Shown: in pieces, positions 18,700 to 27,287 of the stretch
Position numbering within the stretch: the stretch's first letter is position 1
How the letters are laid out: each line of letters begins with the position of its first letter
Program-made: the position numbers and the translations under genes
The notes under the pieces: model-generated
Seen by the model: the letters and a program-made list of their open reading frames with translations, nothing else
What the model was told of the DNA's origin: nothing
Databases searched by the model: none
Origin: Thalassotalea sp. LPB0316
GTDB taxonomy: Bacteria > Pseudomonadota > Gammaproteobacteria > Enterobacterales > Alteromonadaceae
NCBI RefSeq assembly: GCF_014898095.1
Contig: NZ_CP062946.1
Location: 1,922,001-1,986,000 of the forward strand
DNA: 64,000 bases
Direction of reading: 5' to 3'

Positions 18700-19599
18700 A
18701 TGAATCTTACGCATTTAAAACAGCTTGAAGCTGAGTCTATTCATATTTTTCGCGAGGTAGCTGCTGAGTTTGATAATCCGGTCATGCTTTACTCTGTTGG
18801 TAAAGATTCTGCCGTGTTATTGCACTTGGCGCGCAAAGCCTTTTATCCTGGTAAAATCCCGTTCCCACTACTGCATGTTGATACGACATGGAAATTCAAG
18901 GAAATGATTGAATTTCGCGATCGTATGGCGAAAGAGTACGGTTTTGATTTACTCGTTCATATTAACCAAGAAGGTGTTGATATGGGCGTAGGACCATTTA
19001 CTCATGGCAGTGCTAAGCACACTGATATCATGAAAACCCAAGCGTTGAAGCAAGCGTTAAACAAATACGGTTTTGATGCTGCATTTGGTGGTGCTCGCCG
19101 TGATGAAGAGAAATCTCGTGCCAAAGAACGTGTGTACTCATTCCGTGATAAAAACCATCGTTGGGATCCTAAGAGCCAACGTCCTGAGTTATGGAACATA
19201 TACAACGGTAAAGTGAATAAAGGTGAAAGCATTCGTGTGTTTCCACTGTCGAACTGGACAGAATTAGATATTTGGCAATATATTTACATGGAAAATATCG
19301 AAATCGTGCCATTATACCTTTCTGAAAAGCGCCCCGTAGTTGAGCGTGATGGCACGTTAATTATGGTTGATGACGAGCGTATGCCGCTAGAAGAAGGCGA
19401 AGAAGTGATGATGAAAGATGTTCGCTTCCGCACACTTGGCTGTTACCCGCTAACCGGTGCTGTTGAGTCAACAGCAAAAACACTCCCTGAAATTATTCAA
19501 GAAATGCTATTAACCAAAACATCTGAGCGCCAAGGTCGTGTGATTGACCACGATTCAGCCGGCTCTATGGAGAAGAAGAAGATGGAAGGTTATTTCTAA
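18700..19599 (+). CDS. cysD: Sulfate adenylyltransferase subunit 2
   Basis: CysD with CysN makes adenosine-5'-phosphosulfate (APS) from ATP and sulfate. The 299-residue protein has the PP-loop '[23 protein letters not shown]' near residue 30, '[12 protein letters not shown]', '[17 protein letters not shown]' and a C-terminal '[14 protein letters not shown]', with normal length. The start gives the family N-terminus '[18 protein letters not shown]'. Its partner cysN lies 511 bp away rather than adjacent, because another gene is interposed. Confidence 0.96.
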   Translation: MNLTHLKQLEAESIHIFREVAAEFDNPVMLYSVGKDSAVLLHLARKAFYPGKIPFPLLHVDTTWKFKEMIEFRDRMAKEYGFDLLVHINQEGVDMGVGPFTHGSAKHTDIMKTQALKQALNKYGFDAAFGGARRDEEKSRAKERVYSFRDKNHRWDPKSQRPELWNIYNGKVNKGESIRVFPLSNWTELDIWQYIYMENIEIVPLYLSEKRPVVERDGTLIMVDDERMPLEEGEEVMMKDVRFRTLGCYPLTGAVESTAKTLPEIIQEMLLTKTSERQGRVIDHDSAGSMEKKKMEGYF

Positions 19600-19707
19600 A
19601 GCGGAGCTTTAAAAACAACCTAGCCTTAAGGTTCGAATGCTTTAAGGCTCTAAGGCACTGAGTTTGATGCTACACTGAAGATCTTAAGTTATTTATCAGG
19701 GATTGAT

Positions 19708-20109
19708 ATGAATTTTGAAAAATTAAACGTATGGAAAGAATCTGTCACGTTATCTTCTCAAGTGTATATTTACTTTGCTCAGTGCCGAGACTTTGGTTTT
19801 AAGGACCAGATAACGCGCTCTAGCCTTTCTGTACCAAGTAATATCTCGGAAGGAATGGTTAGAGAAAGTGATAAAGAAAAGTGCCATTACATAAATATAG
19901 CCTTAGGGTCATGTGCTGAGTTACGCACACAAATTTATGTTGGTTTAAATATAAATTACATTGATGATACTCAAGCACAAATTTGGGTTAAGCATACAAA
20001 ATATATTGCAGCGATGTTAATCGGTTTGCGCAAGTCCATAAGGGGAAATATGAATACCTTAAAGCATTCAAGCCATAAAGCCTTACAGCGCAGCATCAAA
20101 CGGAGTTAA
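19708..20109 (+). CDS. Four-helix-bundle protein (23S rRNA intervening-sequence type)
   Basis: A 133-residue helical protein of the S23/IVP family: '[16 protein letters not shown]', '[24 protein letters not shown]', '[20 protein letters not shown]'. Such genes are found inside 23S rRNA intervening sequences and scattered among operons; their role is unknown. Here it interrupts cysD-cysN. A 13-bp inverted repeat flanks it, GAATGCTTTAAGG at 19635-19647 and CCTTAAAGCATTC at 20057-20069. The second arm lies inside the coding sequence, so the last 20 or so residues ('[13 protein letters not shown]...') derive from repeat DNA. It ends 1 bp before the cysN ATG, preserving cotranscription. Confidence 0.88.
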   Translation: MNFEKLNVWKESVTLSSQVYIYFAQCRDFGFKDQITRSSLSVPSNISEGMVRESDKEKCHYINIALGSCAELRTQIYVGLNINYIDDTQAQIWVKHTKYIAAMLIGLRKSIRGNMNTLKHSSHKALQRSIKRS

Positions 20110-20110
20110 T

Positions 20111-21526
20111 ATGTCTCACCAATCAGAATTAATCGATACAGATATTATTGGTTACCTAAAACAACATGAAGAGAAAGAGCTCGTTCGCTTTTTAACTTGT
20201 GGTAGTGTAGATGATGGCAAAAGTACCTTAATTGGTCGATTATTGCATGACTCTAAAATGATTTTCGAAGATCAGCTAGCGGCTATTGAAAAAGACAGCG
20301 TTAAATCAGGCACTACAGGTGAAACCGTCGATTTAGCTTTACTTGTTGATGGTTTACAGTCTGAGCGAGAGCAAGGTATTACTATTGACGTTGCTTATCG
20401 TTATTTCTCAACAGAAAAGCGCAAATTTATTATTGCCGATACCCCAGGCCATGAGCAATACACGCGTAATATGGCAACAGGTGCATCGACTTGTGATTTA
20501 GCGATTATTCTCGTTGATGCTCGTCATGGTATTCAAACACAAACGCGTCGCCACTCGTTTATCTGTTCATTATTGGGCATAAAGCACGTGCTGGTTGCGG
20601 TTAATAAAATGGACTTAGTTGATTACAGTCAAGACGTATACCAGACGATCAAAAAAGAATACCGTGAATTTGCTGATTCTTTAAATTTTACCGATGTACG
20701 CTTTGTGCCTATTTCGGCATTAAAAGGTGACAATGTTGTAGAAGAAAGCAGCAACATGAGTTGGTATCCTGGTTCTACCTTAATGAAGCTTCTCAATGCG
20801 ATTAATGTTGATGCTGAAGAAGAGTTTGCCGAATTTCGTCTGCCTGTGCAGTATGTAAATCGTCCTAATCTTAATTTCCGAGGTTTTGCCGGTACTGTTG
20901 CTTCTGGTCATGTTCGTGTTGGTGATACCATTGTTGCTCTTCCTTCCGGTAAAGAAAGTAAGGTGAAATCGATAGTTACCTTTGACGGCGAGGCAGAAAC
21001 AGCTGATAAAGGCATGGCGATTACTTTAACCTTAGAAGATGAAATTGACATTAGTCGCGGTGAAATGATCGTGCGCAAAGATATGTTGCCGCATTCATCT
21101 AAAAATATATCCGCAACCGTCGTTTGGATGCATGAAGATGCATTAGAGCTCGGCCGTGAATACTATATTAAGCAAGGTTCAAAACTTACAACTGGCTTTG
21201 TGAGCAAGTTTAATCACAAGATTAATGTTAATACCCTTGAGACTTCAGATACTCAAGAATTAGGGCTTAATGAGATCGGCCAAGCATCTTTTGCGATGGC
21301 TGAAGAGTTACACTTTGACGCTTATCAGCAAAATCGCTTCACTGGCAGCTTTATCGTTATCGATCGCTTAACTAATATTACCGTTGGTGCAGGTATGATA
21401 GATACTATTGGTGAAGGTGCGAGTGAACAGCAAATATCTCAGTTCGAGTTAGAATTTAACGCGCTTGTTCGTAAGCACTTCCCGCACTGGGGAGCCAGAG
21501 ATATTGGCAAATTGTTAGGTCAGTAG
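20111..21526 (+). CDS. cysN: Sulfate adenylyltransferase subunit 1 (GTPase)
   Basis: CysN is the GTPase subunit that drives APS formation with CysD. The 471-residue protein carries the G1 loop '[18 protein letters not shown]', switch II '[18 protein letters not shown]' and G4 'NKMDLVD', then EF-Tu-like beta-barrel domains. No CysC domain is fused, in line with the separate cysC at 23516. A strong hairpin terminator follows. Confidence 0.96.
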   Translation: MSHQSELIDTDIIGYLKQHEEKELVRFLTCGSVDDGKSTLIGRLLHDSKMIFEDQLAAIEKDSVKSGTTGETVDLALLVDGLQSEREQGITIDVAYRYFSTEKRKFIIADTPGHEQYTRNMATGASTCDLAIILVDARHGIQTQTRRHSFICSLLGIKHVLVAVNKMDLVDYSQDVYQTIKKEYREFADSLNFTDVRFVPISALKGDNVVEESSNMSWYPGSTLMKLLNAINVDAEEEFAEFRLPVQYVNRPNLNFRGFAGTVASGHVRVGDTIVALPSGKESKVKSIVTFDGEAETADKGMAITLTLEDEIDISRGEMIVRKDMLPHSSKNISATVVWMHEDALELGREYYIKQGSKLTTGFVSKFNHKINVNTLETSDTQELGLNEIGQASFAMAEELHFDAYQQNRFTGSFIVIDRLTNITVGAGMIDTIGEGASEQQISQFELEFNALVRKHFPHWGARDIGKLLGQ

Positions 21527-21540
21527 CATCTAACTGGTGT

Positions 21541-21569
21541 AAAACGCCTGCAATAGCAGGCGTTTTTAA
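21541..21569 (+). terminator. Rho-independent terminator after cysN
   Basis: The stem ACGCCTGC-AATA-GCAGGCGT is followed by TTTTAAT, 15 bp after the cysN stop. Confidence 0.85.
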
Positions 21570-21653
21570 TATTGATAGTAGATCTGAAAAGAGTATGTAT
21601 TTACGTTCAATAGTTTTACTATCAATGTTAAAAGATATGGAAAATAAAAATAA

Positions 21654-23396
21654 ATGATGTCAAGCATTGCTAGTCAAAGCCATGTATTAATGCTGCTTAT
21701 TTTTATTGGCACTTTTATCGGCTTAGTGAAGTATCAAAAAGCCCCTGAGAAGGTTTTTGCTAGCTCATGCTTAATCATGCTACTTTTTTCTTTAACAAAC
21801 ACGGAAAAGTTGTTTCAAAATGCCGTAAACCCTGGTTTAGTAACGCTGATCCTGCTTATTATATGTTCGTTTGCGCTTGAGCGAACAACCTTACTTGCTA
21901 AGCTATCTAGTCAATTATTTAACGGCTCTAAGATTAAGTCATCCGTTAAAACGTTAACATTAACGGCTTTGTCTTCTGCACTATTGAATAATACGGCTGT
22001 TGTCGCCGCATTATTAAATTCGATCAAAAACAACAAGGTGATAAACCCAGGTAAAATTTTATTACCGGTATCTTATGCCGCCATACTAGGTGGCACACTA
22101 ACTTTGGTGGGTACATCAACCAACCTTATTGTTAATTCATTAGTTATTGAGCAGGGACTACCTTCTTTAAACTTTTTTGATTTCACTTTAGTTGGGCTGT
22201 TTGTCTTATCAACGTGCTTTGTCGTTATCGCATTAACCATGATGCGTTTACCTGATATGGCTAAAGTAGAAGTATCTACCAATGAATATTTTGTTGAAGC
22301 GAAAGTGTTGGAAGACTCCAAGCTTATCGGCAGAAGCGTAGAAGATAACGGTTTGCGAAACCTAGACTCGCTGTTTTTGGTTGAAGTTATTCGAAGGGGG
22401 CGATTAATTTCGCCGGTTGCTCCAGATGAAGTATTAGAGCAAGGCGATAAATTGATCTTCACCGGTGATGTTTCGAAAGTTTTAACCCTGAAACAATTTG
22501 ATGGTTTGTCTACGTTCGCTGAAATTGATGGATTATTACAAAACAACCTAACTGAGGTGATGATAAAGCCTGGTGCTACTGTTATTGGTAAAACGCTGAA
22601 ATCAGCTGGTTTTCGGGCAAGATTTGATGCCGCTGTCGTTGCGATAAGAAGAGACGGTGAAAGGTTGTCGGGCAAGTTAGGTGAGGTGGTTATTAAAGAA
22701 GGCGACTTCTTTGTTTTAGCAGTAGGTAATGACTTTAGTTCTCGAACAAACTTGACTAAGAATTTCTATATTTTATCCGGCCACGAGGCTGATAATATGT
22801 TAGTTGGTAAGAAAAGTTGGTTAACTTTCATTGGTTTTGTTGGGGCAATTGCGATTTCTGTATTGACTGAAATTTCGTTATTAACCTGCCTCATTTTTTA
22901 TTTGGCTGCGCTGATCTTTTCTAAGTCACTGGCATTAAACGAGATAAAAAGACGCTTTCCGATTGAAATATGGATCATCGTTTTGAGTGCGTTAACGCTA
23001 GCAGACGGGCTCAATAACTCGGGGTTATCAGACATTATTGCCAGTAATGTTGAAGCATTATTAAATGGCCATGATGTTTATTTCGCTTTTATTGCGATAT
23101 TTATCATTACCTTAATTACCACAGAGTTAGTGACTAACAATGCCGCTGCTGCTTTAGTTTTTCCTATCGCCTATAACATCGCGATTGGTTTAGGCGTTAA
23201 TCCTATGCCGTTTATTATGGCAGTAGCTTTTGGTGCCAGTGGTAGCTTTATTAGCCCATATGGCTATCAAACCAATGTTATGGTGTATAACGCAGGCAAC
23301 TACAAATTAACTGATTTTGTTAAGTTTGGGTTACCTGTATCAATTGTTTATAGTGCGTCGGTGTTGTTTATGATACCGCGTGTATTCCCATTTTAA
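21654..23396 (+). CDS. SLC13/DASS-family permease with two RCK_C (TrkA-C) domains
   Basis: A 580-residue inner-membrane transporter. Several hydrophobic segments precede residue 200, including 'SSALLNNTAVVAALLNSI' and 'GGTLTLVGTSTNLIVNSL', the SNT-type substrate and sodium motif of the family. Two cytoplasmic TrkA-C domains follow (about 210-285 and 290-375), and the second membrane half repeats the motif as 'ELVTNNAAAALVFPIAY' and 'GASGSFISPYGYQTNVMVYN'. Its position between cysN and cysC suggests sulfate uptake, as for other SLC13 proteins in cys clusters; the substrate is inferred. A terminator upstream implies its own promoter. Confidence 0.88.
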   Translation: MMSSIASQSHVLMLLIFIGTFIGLVKYQKAPEKVFASSCLIMLLFSLTNTEKLFQNAVNPGLVTLILLIICSFALERTTLLAKLSSQLFNGSKIKSSVKTLTLTALSSALLNNTAVVAALLNSIKNNKVINPGKILLPVSYAAILGGTLTLVGTSTNLIVNSLVIEQGLPSLNFFDFTLVGLFVLSTCFVVIALTMMRLPDMAKVEVSTNEYFVEAKVLEDSKLIGRSVEDNGLRNLDSLFLVEVIRRGRLISPVAPDEVLEQGDKLIFTGDVSKVLTLKQFDGLSTFAEIDGLLQNNLTEVMIKPGATVIGKTLKSAGFRARFDAAVVAIRRDGERLSGKLGEVVIKEGDFFVLAVGNDFSSRTNLTKNFYILSGHEADNMLVGKKSWLTFIGFVGAIAISVLTEISLLTCLIFYLAALIFSKSLALNEIKRRFPIEIWIIVLSALTLADGLNNSGLSDIIASNVEALLNGHDVYFAFIAIFIITLITTELVTNNAAAALVFPIAYNIAIGLGVNPMPFIMAVAFGASGSFISPYGYQTNVMVYNAGNYKLTDFVKFGLPVSIVYSASVLFMIPRVFPF

Positions 23397-23424
23397 AGAT
23401 GGGTTCAGAGTAAACATTATTGGA

Positions 23425-23495
23425 GGGGTCAGAGTCAATTGACTCTGACCCCATTAAAATTTAGCGGGGGGGCAGAGTTAAATGACTCTGACTCC
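23425..23495. repeat. GGGGTCAGAGT palindromes (two copies)
   Basis: A perfect 28-nt palindrome (23425-23452) with arms GGGGTCAGAGTC and GACTCTGACCCC, then a degenerate copy at 23468-23495 (GGGGGCAGAGT / ACTCTGACTCC). A third copy lies at 28715-28742. They occupy the 107 bp between the permease and cysC. Such motifs are typical REP-type elements mobilised by Y1 (RAYT) transposases, but no such transposase is in the window. Confidence 0.85.
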
Positions 23496-23515
23496 AAAGT
23501 TTTTTGGAACGTAGA

Positions 23516-24124
23516 ATGAAAACTGAAAATACGGTTTGGCATACGCAAGTTGTTTCGAAAGAGCAACGCAGTGCACAAAAGCAGCAAAAGCCTTGTTTGC
23601 TTTGGTACACGGGGTTAAGTGGTTCAGGTAAGTCAACTATTGCTAATGCGGTTGATGCTTTGTTGTTTGAAAAGGGGTGTCACTCTTATCTGCTTGATGG
23701 TGATAATGTTCGCCATGGCTTAAATGGCGATCTCGATTTCAGTGATGAAGCACGTGTTGAAAATATTCGCCGTATTTCTGAGGTTGCCAAGCTTTTTACT
23801 GATGCTGGACTTATTGTTTCAACCGCATTTATTTCGCCATTCGCTAGCGATCGTCAAATGGCAAAAGATAAACTTGCCGAAGGCGAGTTTATTGAAGTGT
23901 TTATCGATACACCGATTGAGGTTTGCGAATCGCGTGATCCTAAGGGGTTATACAAAAAAGCGCGAGCGGGTGAAATAAAGCATTTTACCGGCATAGACTC
24001 AGCTTACGATGTTCCTCAATCACCGAACCTCCATGTGAAAACGGCTGAACAAAGTATTGCAGCGTGCGCAGAGCAAATTGTTGGATATTTAGTTGAACAC
24101 GGCTTTATTAAGGAAAGTAAATAA
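23516..24124 (+). CDS. cysC: Adenylylsulfate kinase
   Basis: CysC phosphorylates APS to PAPS in the cytoplasm. The 202-residue protein has the P-loop 'WYTGLSGSGKSTIANAVD' (about residue 35), 'LLDGDNVRHGLNGDLDFSDEARVENIRR', 'STAFISPFASDRQMAK' and 'DTPIEVCESRDPKGLYKKARAGEIKHFTGIDS', all typical. The ATG at 23516 is preferred over an in-frame TTG at 23504. The stop overlaps the next ATG by one base (TAATG), so the downstream DHH gene is coupled. Confidence 0.95.
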   Translation: MKTENTVWHTQVVSKEQRSAQKQQKPCLLWYTGLSGSGKSTIANAVDALLFEKGCHSYLLDGDNVRHGLNGDLDFSDEARVENIRRISEVAKLFTDAGLIVSTAFISPFASDRQMAKDKLAEGEFIEVFIDTPIEVCESRDPKGLYKKARAGEIKHFTGIDSAYDVPQSPNLHVKTAEQSIAACAEQIVGYLVEHGFIKESK

Positions 24125-25080
24125 TGCATTTTGATGTGTTTAACGGTGATGCTGACGGCATTTTAGCCCTTGTTCAATTGAGATTAGCTCAACCAATGCA
24201 TAGTGAATTGATCACCGGCGTGAAACGCGATATCTCTTTAGTTAAACGAGTCGATATTGATACAGCAACGAGTGTTACCGTGTTAGATGTGTCGATGGAG
24301 AAGAATATCGAAGGATTAAACGCACTATTGGCCAAAGGTATTTCAGTTGACTATATCGATCATCACCGCCCTGGTGATATTCCTCAAGCTGAAAACTTAA
24401 GTGTGACCATAGATATCGACCCAAATACCTGTACTAGCTTACTGGTTAATGAAAGACTTAACGAACAGTATGTCTACTGGGCTATTGCCGCGGCTTACGG
24501 TGATAACATGACCGCTTCAGCTGATACCTTGGTAGCAAAGCATGGCTTGTCTTCTAAGCAAGCTGAGCAGTTGAAGTCTTTTGGTATTTATATTAATTAC
24601 AACGGCTATGGCCGTGATGTTGAAGATTTACACTTTGCCCCAGATCAATTGTTCAAGTTGTTAGTTCAATTTGACAATCCATTTGATTTAATTAATCAGC
24701 CGGATTCGGTATATCATCAATTAGCGAAGGCATATCAAGAAGATATGGCTAAAGCGAAGGCATCTCCGGTGTTATTTGATTCTGATATTTTGTCGGTTGT
24801 CGAGCTTATTGATGAGCCTTGGTCACGTCGAGTTAGTGGTGTTTATGGTAATGAATTGGCAAACCAAGCACCGCATAAAGCGCATGCCGTATTCACGTTA
24901 AATGCTGATGACACTTACACGGTAAGCTTGAGGGCGCCATTAAATAACAAACAAGGTGCCGGCGATATTTGTGCTCAGTTTGAAACAGGTGGTGGGCGAG
25001 CTGCAGCGGCTGGAATTAATAATTTACCAAAAGATCAGTTAGGTAAATTTATTGACGTTGTTGCTGAGTATTACCGCTAA
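24124..25080 (+). CDS. DHH-family phosphoesterase
   Basis: A 318-residue DHH-DHHA1 protein. The N-terminal metal site is built from 'DVFNGDADGI' and 'VLDVSM', with 'DYIDHHRPGD' (the DHH motif, near residue 80). The C-terminal 'FETGGGRAAAAGINNLP' is the DHHA1 substrate loop. Family members cleave phosphodiesters or phosphomonoesters, including nanoRNA and pAp (NrnA). Because it is translationally coupled to cysC and pAp is the by-product of PAPS use, a pAp-phosphatase role is a reasonable inference. No membrane segment is seen. Confidence 0.85.
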   Translation: MHFDVFNGDADGILALVQLRLAQPMHSELITGVKRDISLVKRVDIDTATSVTVLDVSMEKNIEGLNALLAKGISVDYIDHHRPGDIPQAENLSVTIDIDPNTCTSLLVNERLNEQYVYWAIAAAYGDNMTASADTLVAKHGLSSKQAEQLKSFGIYINYNGYGRDVEDLHFAPDQLFKLLVQFDNPFDLINQPDSVYHQLAKAYQEDMAKAKASPVLFDSDILSVVELIDEPWSRRVSGVYGNELANQAPHKAHAVFTLNADDTYTVSLRAPLNNKQGAGDICAQFETGGGRAAAAGINNLPKDQLGKFIDVVAEYYR

Positions 25081-25082
25081 AA

Positions 25083-25140
25083 AGTTGTAAGGTGTTAAGG
25101 CGGAAAGGCTAGAAGGTTGGAAGGTTGGAAGGCGTTAATG
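25083..25140 (+). repeat. Purine-rich AAGG repeat tract
   Basis: A stretch of near-repeats 'AAGGTTGG', 'AAGGCGG', 'AAGGCTAG' directly after the DHH gene. Related tracts lie at 34043-34080 and 57941-57970, also just after genes, and a shorter one at 19623. No coding potential. Confidence 0.6.
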
Positions 25141-25164
25141 TATTCGTTAATAACCTAGTCAAAA

Positions 25165-25256
25165 ATATCACGCCGTCATACCGGTGAATCTCTACATGGA
25201 TGCAGGTAATTAGAACAATGCAGGAGCAATTGTCGAGGCCGGTATCTCCTGAACAA
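25165..25256 (-). repeat. Inverted, diverged copy of the 17.2/18.1-kb repeat segment
   Basis: On the minus strand this matches the segment at 17177-17260 and 18081-18164: both share 'AATTGCTCCTGCATT' and 'TCCATGTAG' in the same order and spacing, enclosed by outer arms (ATACCGG/CCGGTAT here, TTACCG/CGGTAA there). It is a dispersed element of about 80 bp. Confidence 0.7.
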
Positions 25257-25355
25257 GTTCTGCAACTACCAAATTCTCAATAAAAACATTTGGGAAAGTC
25301 GGTAAAACGCACAGCGATTAAAGTACTCGCAAGGCCAGATAAAACGATAATGATT

Positions 25356-25395
25356 AAAAAAATGAGATCAGGGTAGGGAACTACTGCTGATCTCC
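25356..25395 (-). terminator. Rho-independent terminator of the candidate sRNA
   Basis: On the minus strand, GAGATCAG pairs with CTGATCTC across a 15-nt loop and is followed by ATTTTTTT. It lies far from any minus-strand gene, which supports a separate RNA. Confidence 0.8.
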
Positions 25396-25541
25396 AATCA
25401 TTAGTTCAAGGACTATGGAAAAAGAGAAAAGCAGAGATAATCATCCATGATTTGTACTACTCCCTGTACGCTTCTTCCCTAAGTAGCATCATGCTACTGT
25501 GACTACATTAGCTTAAGCTCCCTGCCTAAAATGTTGGTCAC
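25356..25541 (-). ncRNA. Candidate CsrA-binding small RNA (CsrB/RsmY-like), copy 2
   Basis: On the minus strand a promoter (TTAGCA, 17 bp, TATTAT at 25554-25549) would start an RNA of about 185 nt near 25541. It contains three AGGGA motifs and two further GGA motifs. Two sit in hairpin loops, GTAC-AGGGAGTA-GTAC and AATCA-TGGA-TGATT. It ends in a strong terminator, GAGATCAG stem and CTGATCTC followed by seven T-equivalents (25356-25395). It shares GGCAGGGAGCT with copy 1 at 18.4 kb. No open frame explains it. Csr-type RNA is inferred from structure. Confidence 0.55.
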
Positions 25542-25618
25542 GCGAGTAATAATAGAATACAATTTTGAAAATGCTAAATATAAGATATAACTATTGCTTA
25601 TAACTTATTCTCTATAGT

Positions 25619-25639
25619 TGTAAAGTGTTCTGCTTTACA
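25619..25639. promoter_or_regulatory. Inverted repeat TGTAAAG-N7-CTTTACA
   Basis: A perfect 7-7-7 inverted repeat between galE and the candidate sRNA. It resembles the GacA/UvrY box (TGTAAG-N6-CTTACA) that activates Csr-type RNAs, about 88 bp upstream of the inferred sRNA start. It could instead regulate galE, whose ATG is 29 bp away. Confidence 0.4.
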
Positions 25640-25667
25640 GTCAAACGTGAAATAAAAAGGACTCTTC

Positions 25668-26678
25668 ATGAGCTTATTAATTACTGGTGGAACGGGCTAT
25701 ATTGGCAGCCATACTGTCGTGGAACTTCTGAATTTGGGCGAAGAAGTTGTGATTGTTGATAATCTTTCAAATTCATCAACCAAAGTACTTGATCGTATTA
25801 AAACCATCACCGGTAAAATGCCTACTTTTATCAAAGCTGATATTTGTGATGAGCAGGCGATGAATGACGTTTTCGAGCAACACGATATTAGTGCCGTTGT
25901 TCACTTCGCTGGCTTAAAGGCGGTAGGTGAGTCTAATGAAATACCACTGAGTTATTATCACAATAACGTATCAGGCTCGGTCACCTTATTTCAAGTGATG
26001 GCTAATCACGGCGTCAAGAACCTTGTCTTTAGCTCTTCAGCTACGGTTTACGGCGATAAAAATACATCGCCGCTTGACGAATCAATGCCGACATCGGCAA
26101 CTAATCCCTATGGCCAAACTAAGTTAATGATTGAGCACATTTTGTTTGATTTAGCTAAAAGTGATAGTGAATGGTCAATAGCTTGTTTGCGTTACTTTAA
26201 CCCAATTGGCGCGCATCACTCAGGTTTAATTGGTGAAAACCCTAATGGTATTCCAAATAACTTATTACCTTATGTTGCTCAAGTTGCTGTCGGCCGATTA
26301 AAGCAACTACAAGTGTTTGGTGATGATTATGATACACCAGATGGTACAGGTGTGCGCGATTACATCCACGTGGTTGATTTAGCGCTTGGCCATGTAAAGG
26401 CGTTACAAAAAATTGACGCGATAAAAGGTTGCCAGCCGATCAACTTAGGTACGGGAAATGGCACCTCAGTATTAGAGATTGTGAACACGTTTAAATCGAT
26501 TAGTGGTCAAGACATTCCATTTGCAATTGCACCGCGCCGTGCCGGTGATATCGCAACAGTTTATGCGAATGCTGACATTGCCAATAACTTGCTAGATTGG
26601 CAAGCCGAGCGTGACTTAACGGCGATGATAGAAGACACATGGCGTTGGCAGTCTCAAAACCCTAATGGGTTTGAGTAG
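25668..26678 (+). CDS. galE: UDP-glucose 4-epimerase
   Basis: Interconverts UDP-glucose and UDP-galactose. The 336-residue protein has 'LLITGGTGYIGSHTVVELL', 'DNLSNSS', 'VVHFAGLKAVGES', the catalytic 'FSSSATVYG' and 'NPYGQTKLMIE' (Tyr/Lys), and 'RYFNPIGAHHSGLIGENPNGIPNNLLPYV', all characteristic of GalE. An AAGGA site lies before the ATG. It stands alone between intergenic repeats and provides a donor sugar for the glycan locus. Confidence 0.95.
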   Translation: MSLLITGGTGYIGSHTVVELLNLGEEVVIVDNLSNSSTKVLDRIKTITGKMPTFIKADICDEQAMNDVFEQHDISAVVHFAGLKAVGESNEIPLSYYHNNVSGSVTLFQVMANHGVKNLVFSSSATVYGDKNTSPLDESMPTSATNPYGQTKLMIEHILFDLAKSDSEWSIACLRYFNPIGAHHSGLIGENPNGIPNNLLPYVAQVAVGRLKQLQVFGDDYDTPDGTGVRDYIHVVDLALGHVKALQKIDAIKGCQPINLGTGNGTSVLEIVNTFKSISGQDIPFAIAPRRAGDIATVYANADIANNLLDWQAERDLTAMIEDTWRWQSQNPNGFE

Positions 26679-26694
26679 GCTTATTTAATATTTT

Positions 26695-27036
26695 TCGTCA
26701 TTCCCGCCGAGGCGGTAATCTGTTGTTGTGAGATACCCGACGACTCGGGCATGACGACTTACTTTTCTCTTTCGGTTTTTTCGTCATTCAACCGCTCAAG
26801 AATATCCGTCACTCCCGCGGAGGCGGTAATCTGTTGTTGTGAGATACCCGACAGCTCGGGTATGGCGACTTACTTTCTCTTTCGTTTTTTTCGTAATTCA
26901 ACCGCTCAAGAACATCCGTCATTCCCGCGGAGGCGGGAATCTATTGTTGTGAGATACCCGACAGCTCGGGTATGACGACTTACTTTTCTCTTTCGGTTTT
27001 TTCGTCATTCAACCGCTCAAGAACATCTGTCATTCC
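26695..27036 (+). repeat. 111-bp tandem repeat array, left part
   Basis: Units start near 26697, 26809, 26919 and 27029. Each has a palindrome of the form ATTCCCGCGGAGGCGGGAAT, a spacer, a second palindrome around ATACCCGAC-AGCT-CGGGTAT, and a constant segment with 'TTTCTCTTTCGGTTTTTTCG'. The fourth unit is split by the insertion sequence and resumes at 28402. Apparent ORFs here are products of the repeat. Confidence 0.9.
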
Positions 27037-27051
27037 CGTATATGGACTCCC

Positions 27052-27287
27052 GGATAATTACAACCTATTTTTTGCAATGTTAAGTAGGAAAGGTGCGTCC
27101 GTATATTCGGGCTCTATTTGAGTAGCGAACTCTGGCCCCTGATGTATTCGCACCTCCATGCCTCATCGAGGTGACGGTATTTTATACCGAGGGAATGAGC
27201 AGGCTCTTGGAGGTCGGTCTTACCTATTTTTTAATCGCATTAAATAAAGATGTAATTTCCTATAACTTAATTGATGGGTTGTCTAAT
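27052..27287 (-). ncRNA. Candidate bridge RNA region of the IS1111-type element
   Basis: The noncoding stretch 3' of the transposase can fold on the minus strand into several hairpins (for example CGGTAT-AAA-ATACCG, and CACCT...AGGTG). Next to the first is TCATTCCC (27198-27191), identical to eight bases of the target left of the CG core. IS1111 elements are known to encode a bridge RNA downstream of the transposase. The limits are approximate. Confidence 0.45.

Noticed and set aside
18648..18728. Short frame overlapping the cysD start
   Set aside because: No ribosome-binding site or regulatory peptide features seen.
22073..22675. 200-codon minus-strand frame
   Set aside because: Opposite the SLC13 permease, Ser/Thr-rich shadow without domain features.
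26751..26975. 74-codon plus-strand frame
   Set aside because: Lies wholly in the 111-bp repeat; the peptide repeats with the DNA.
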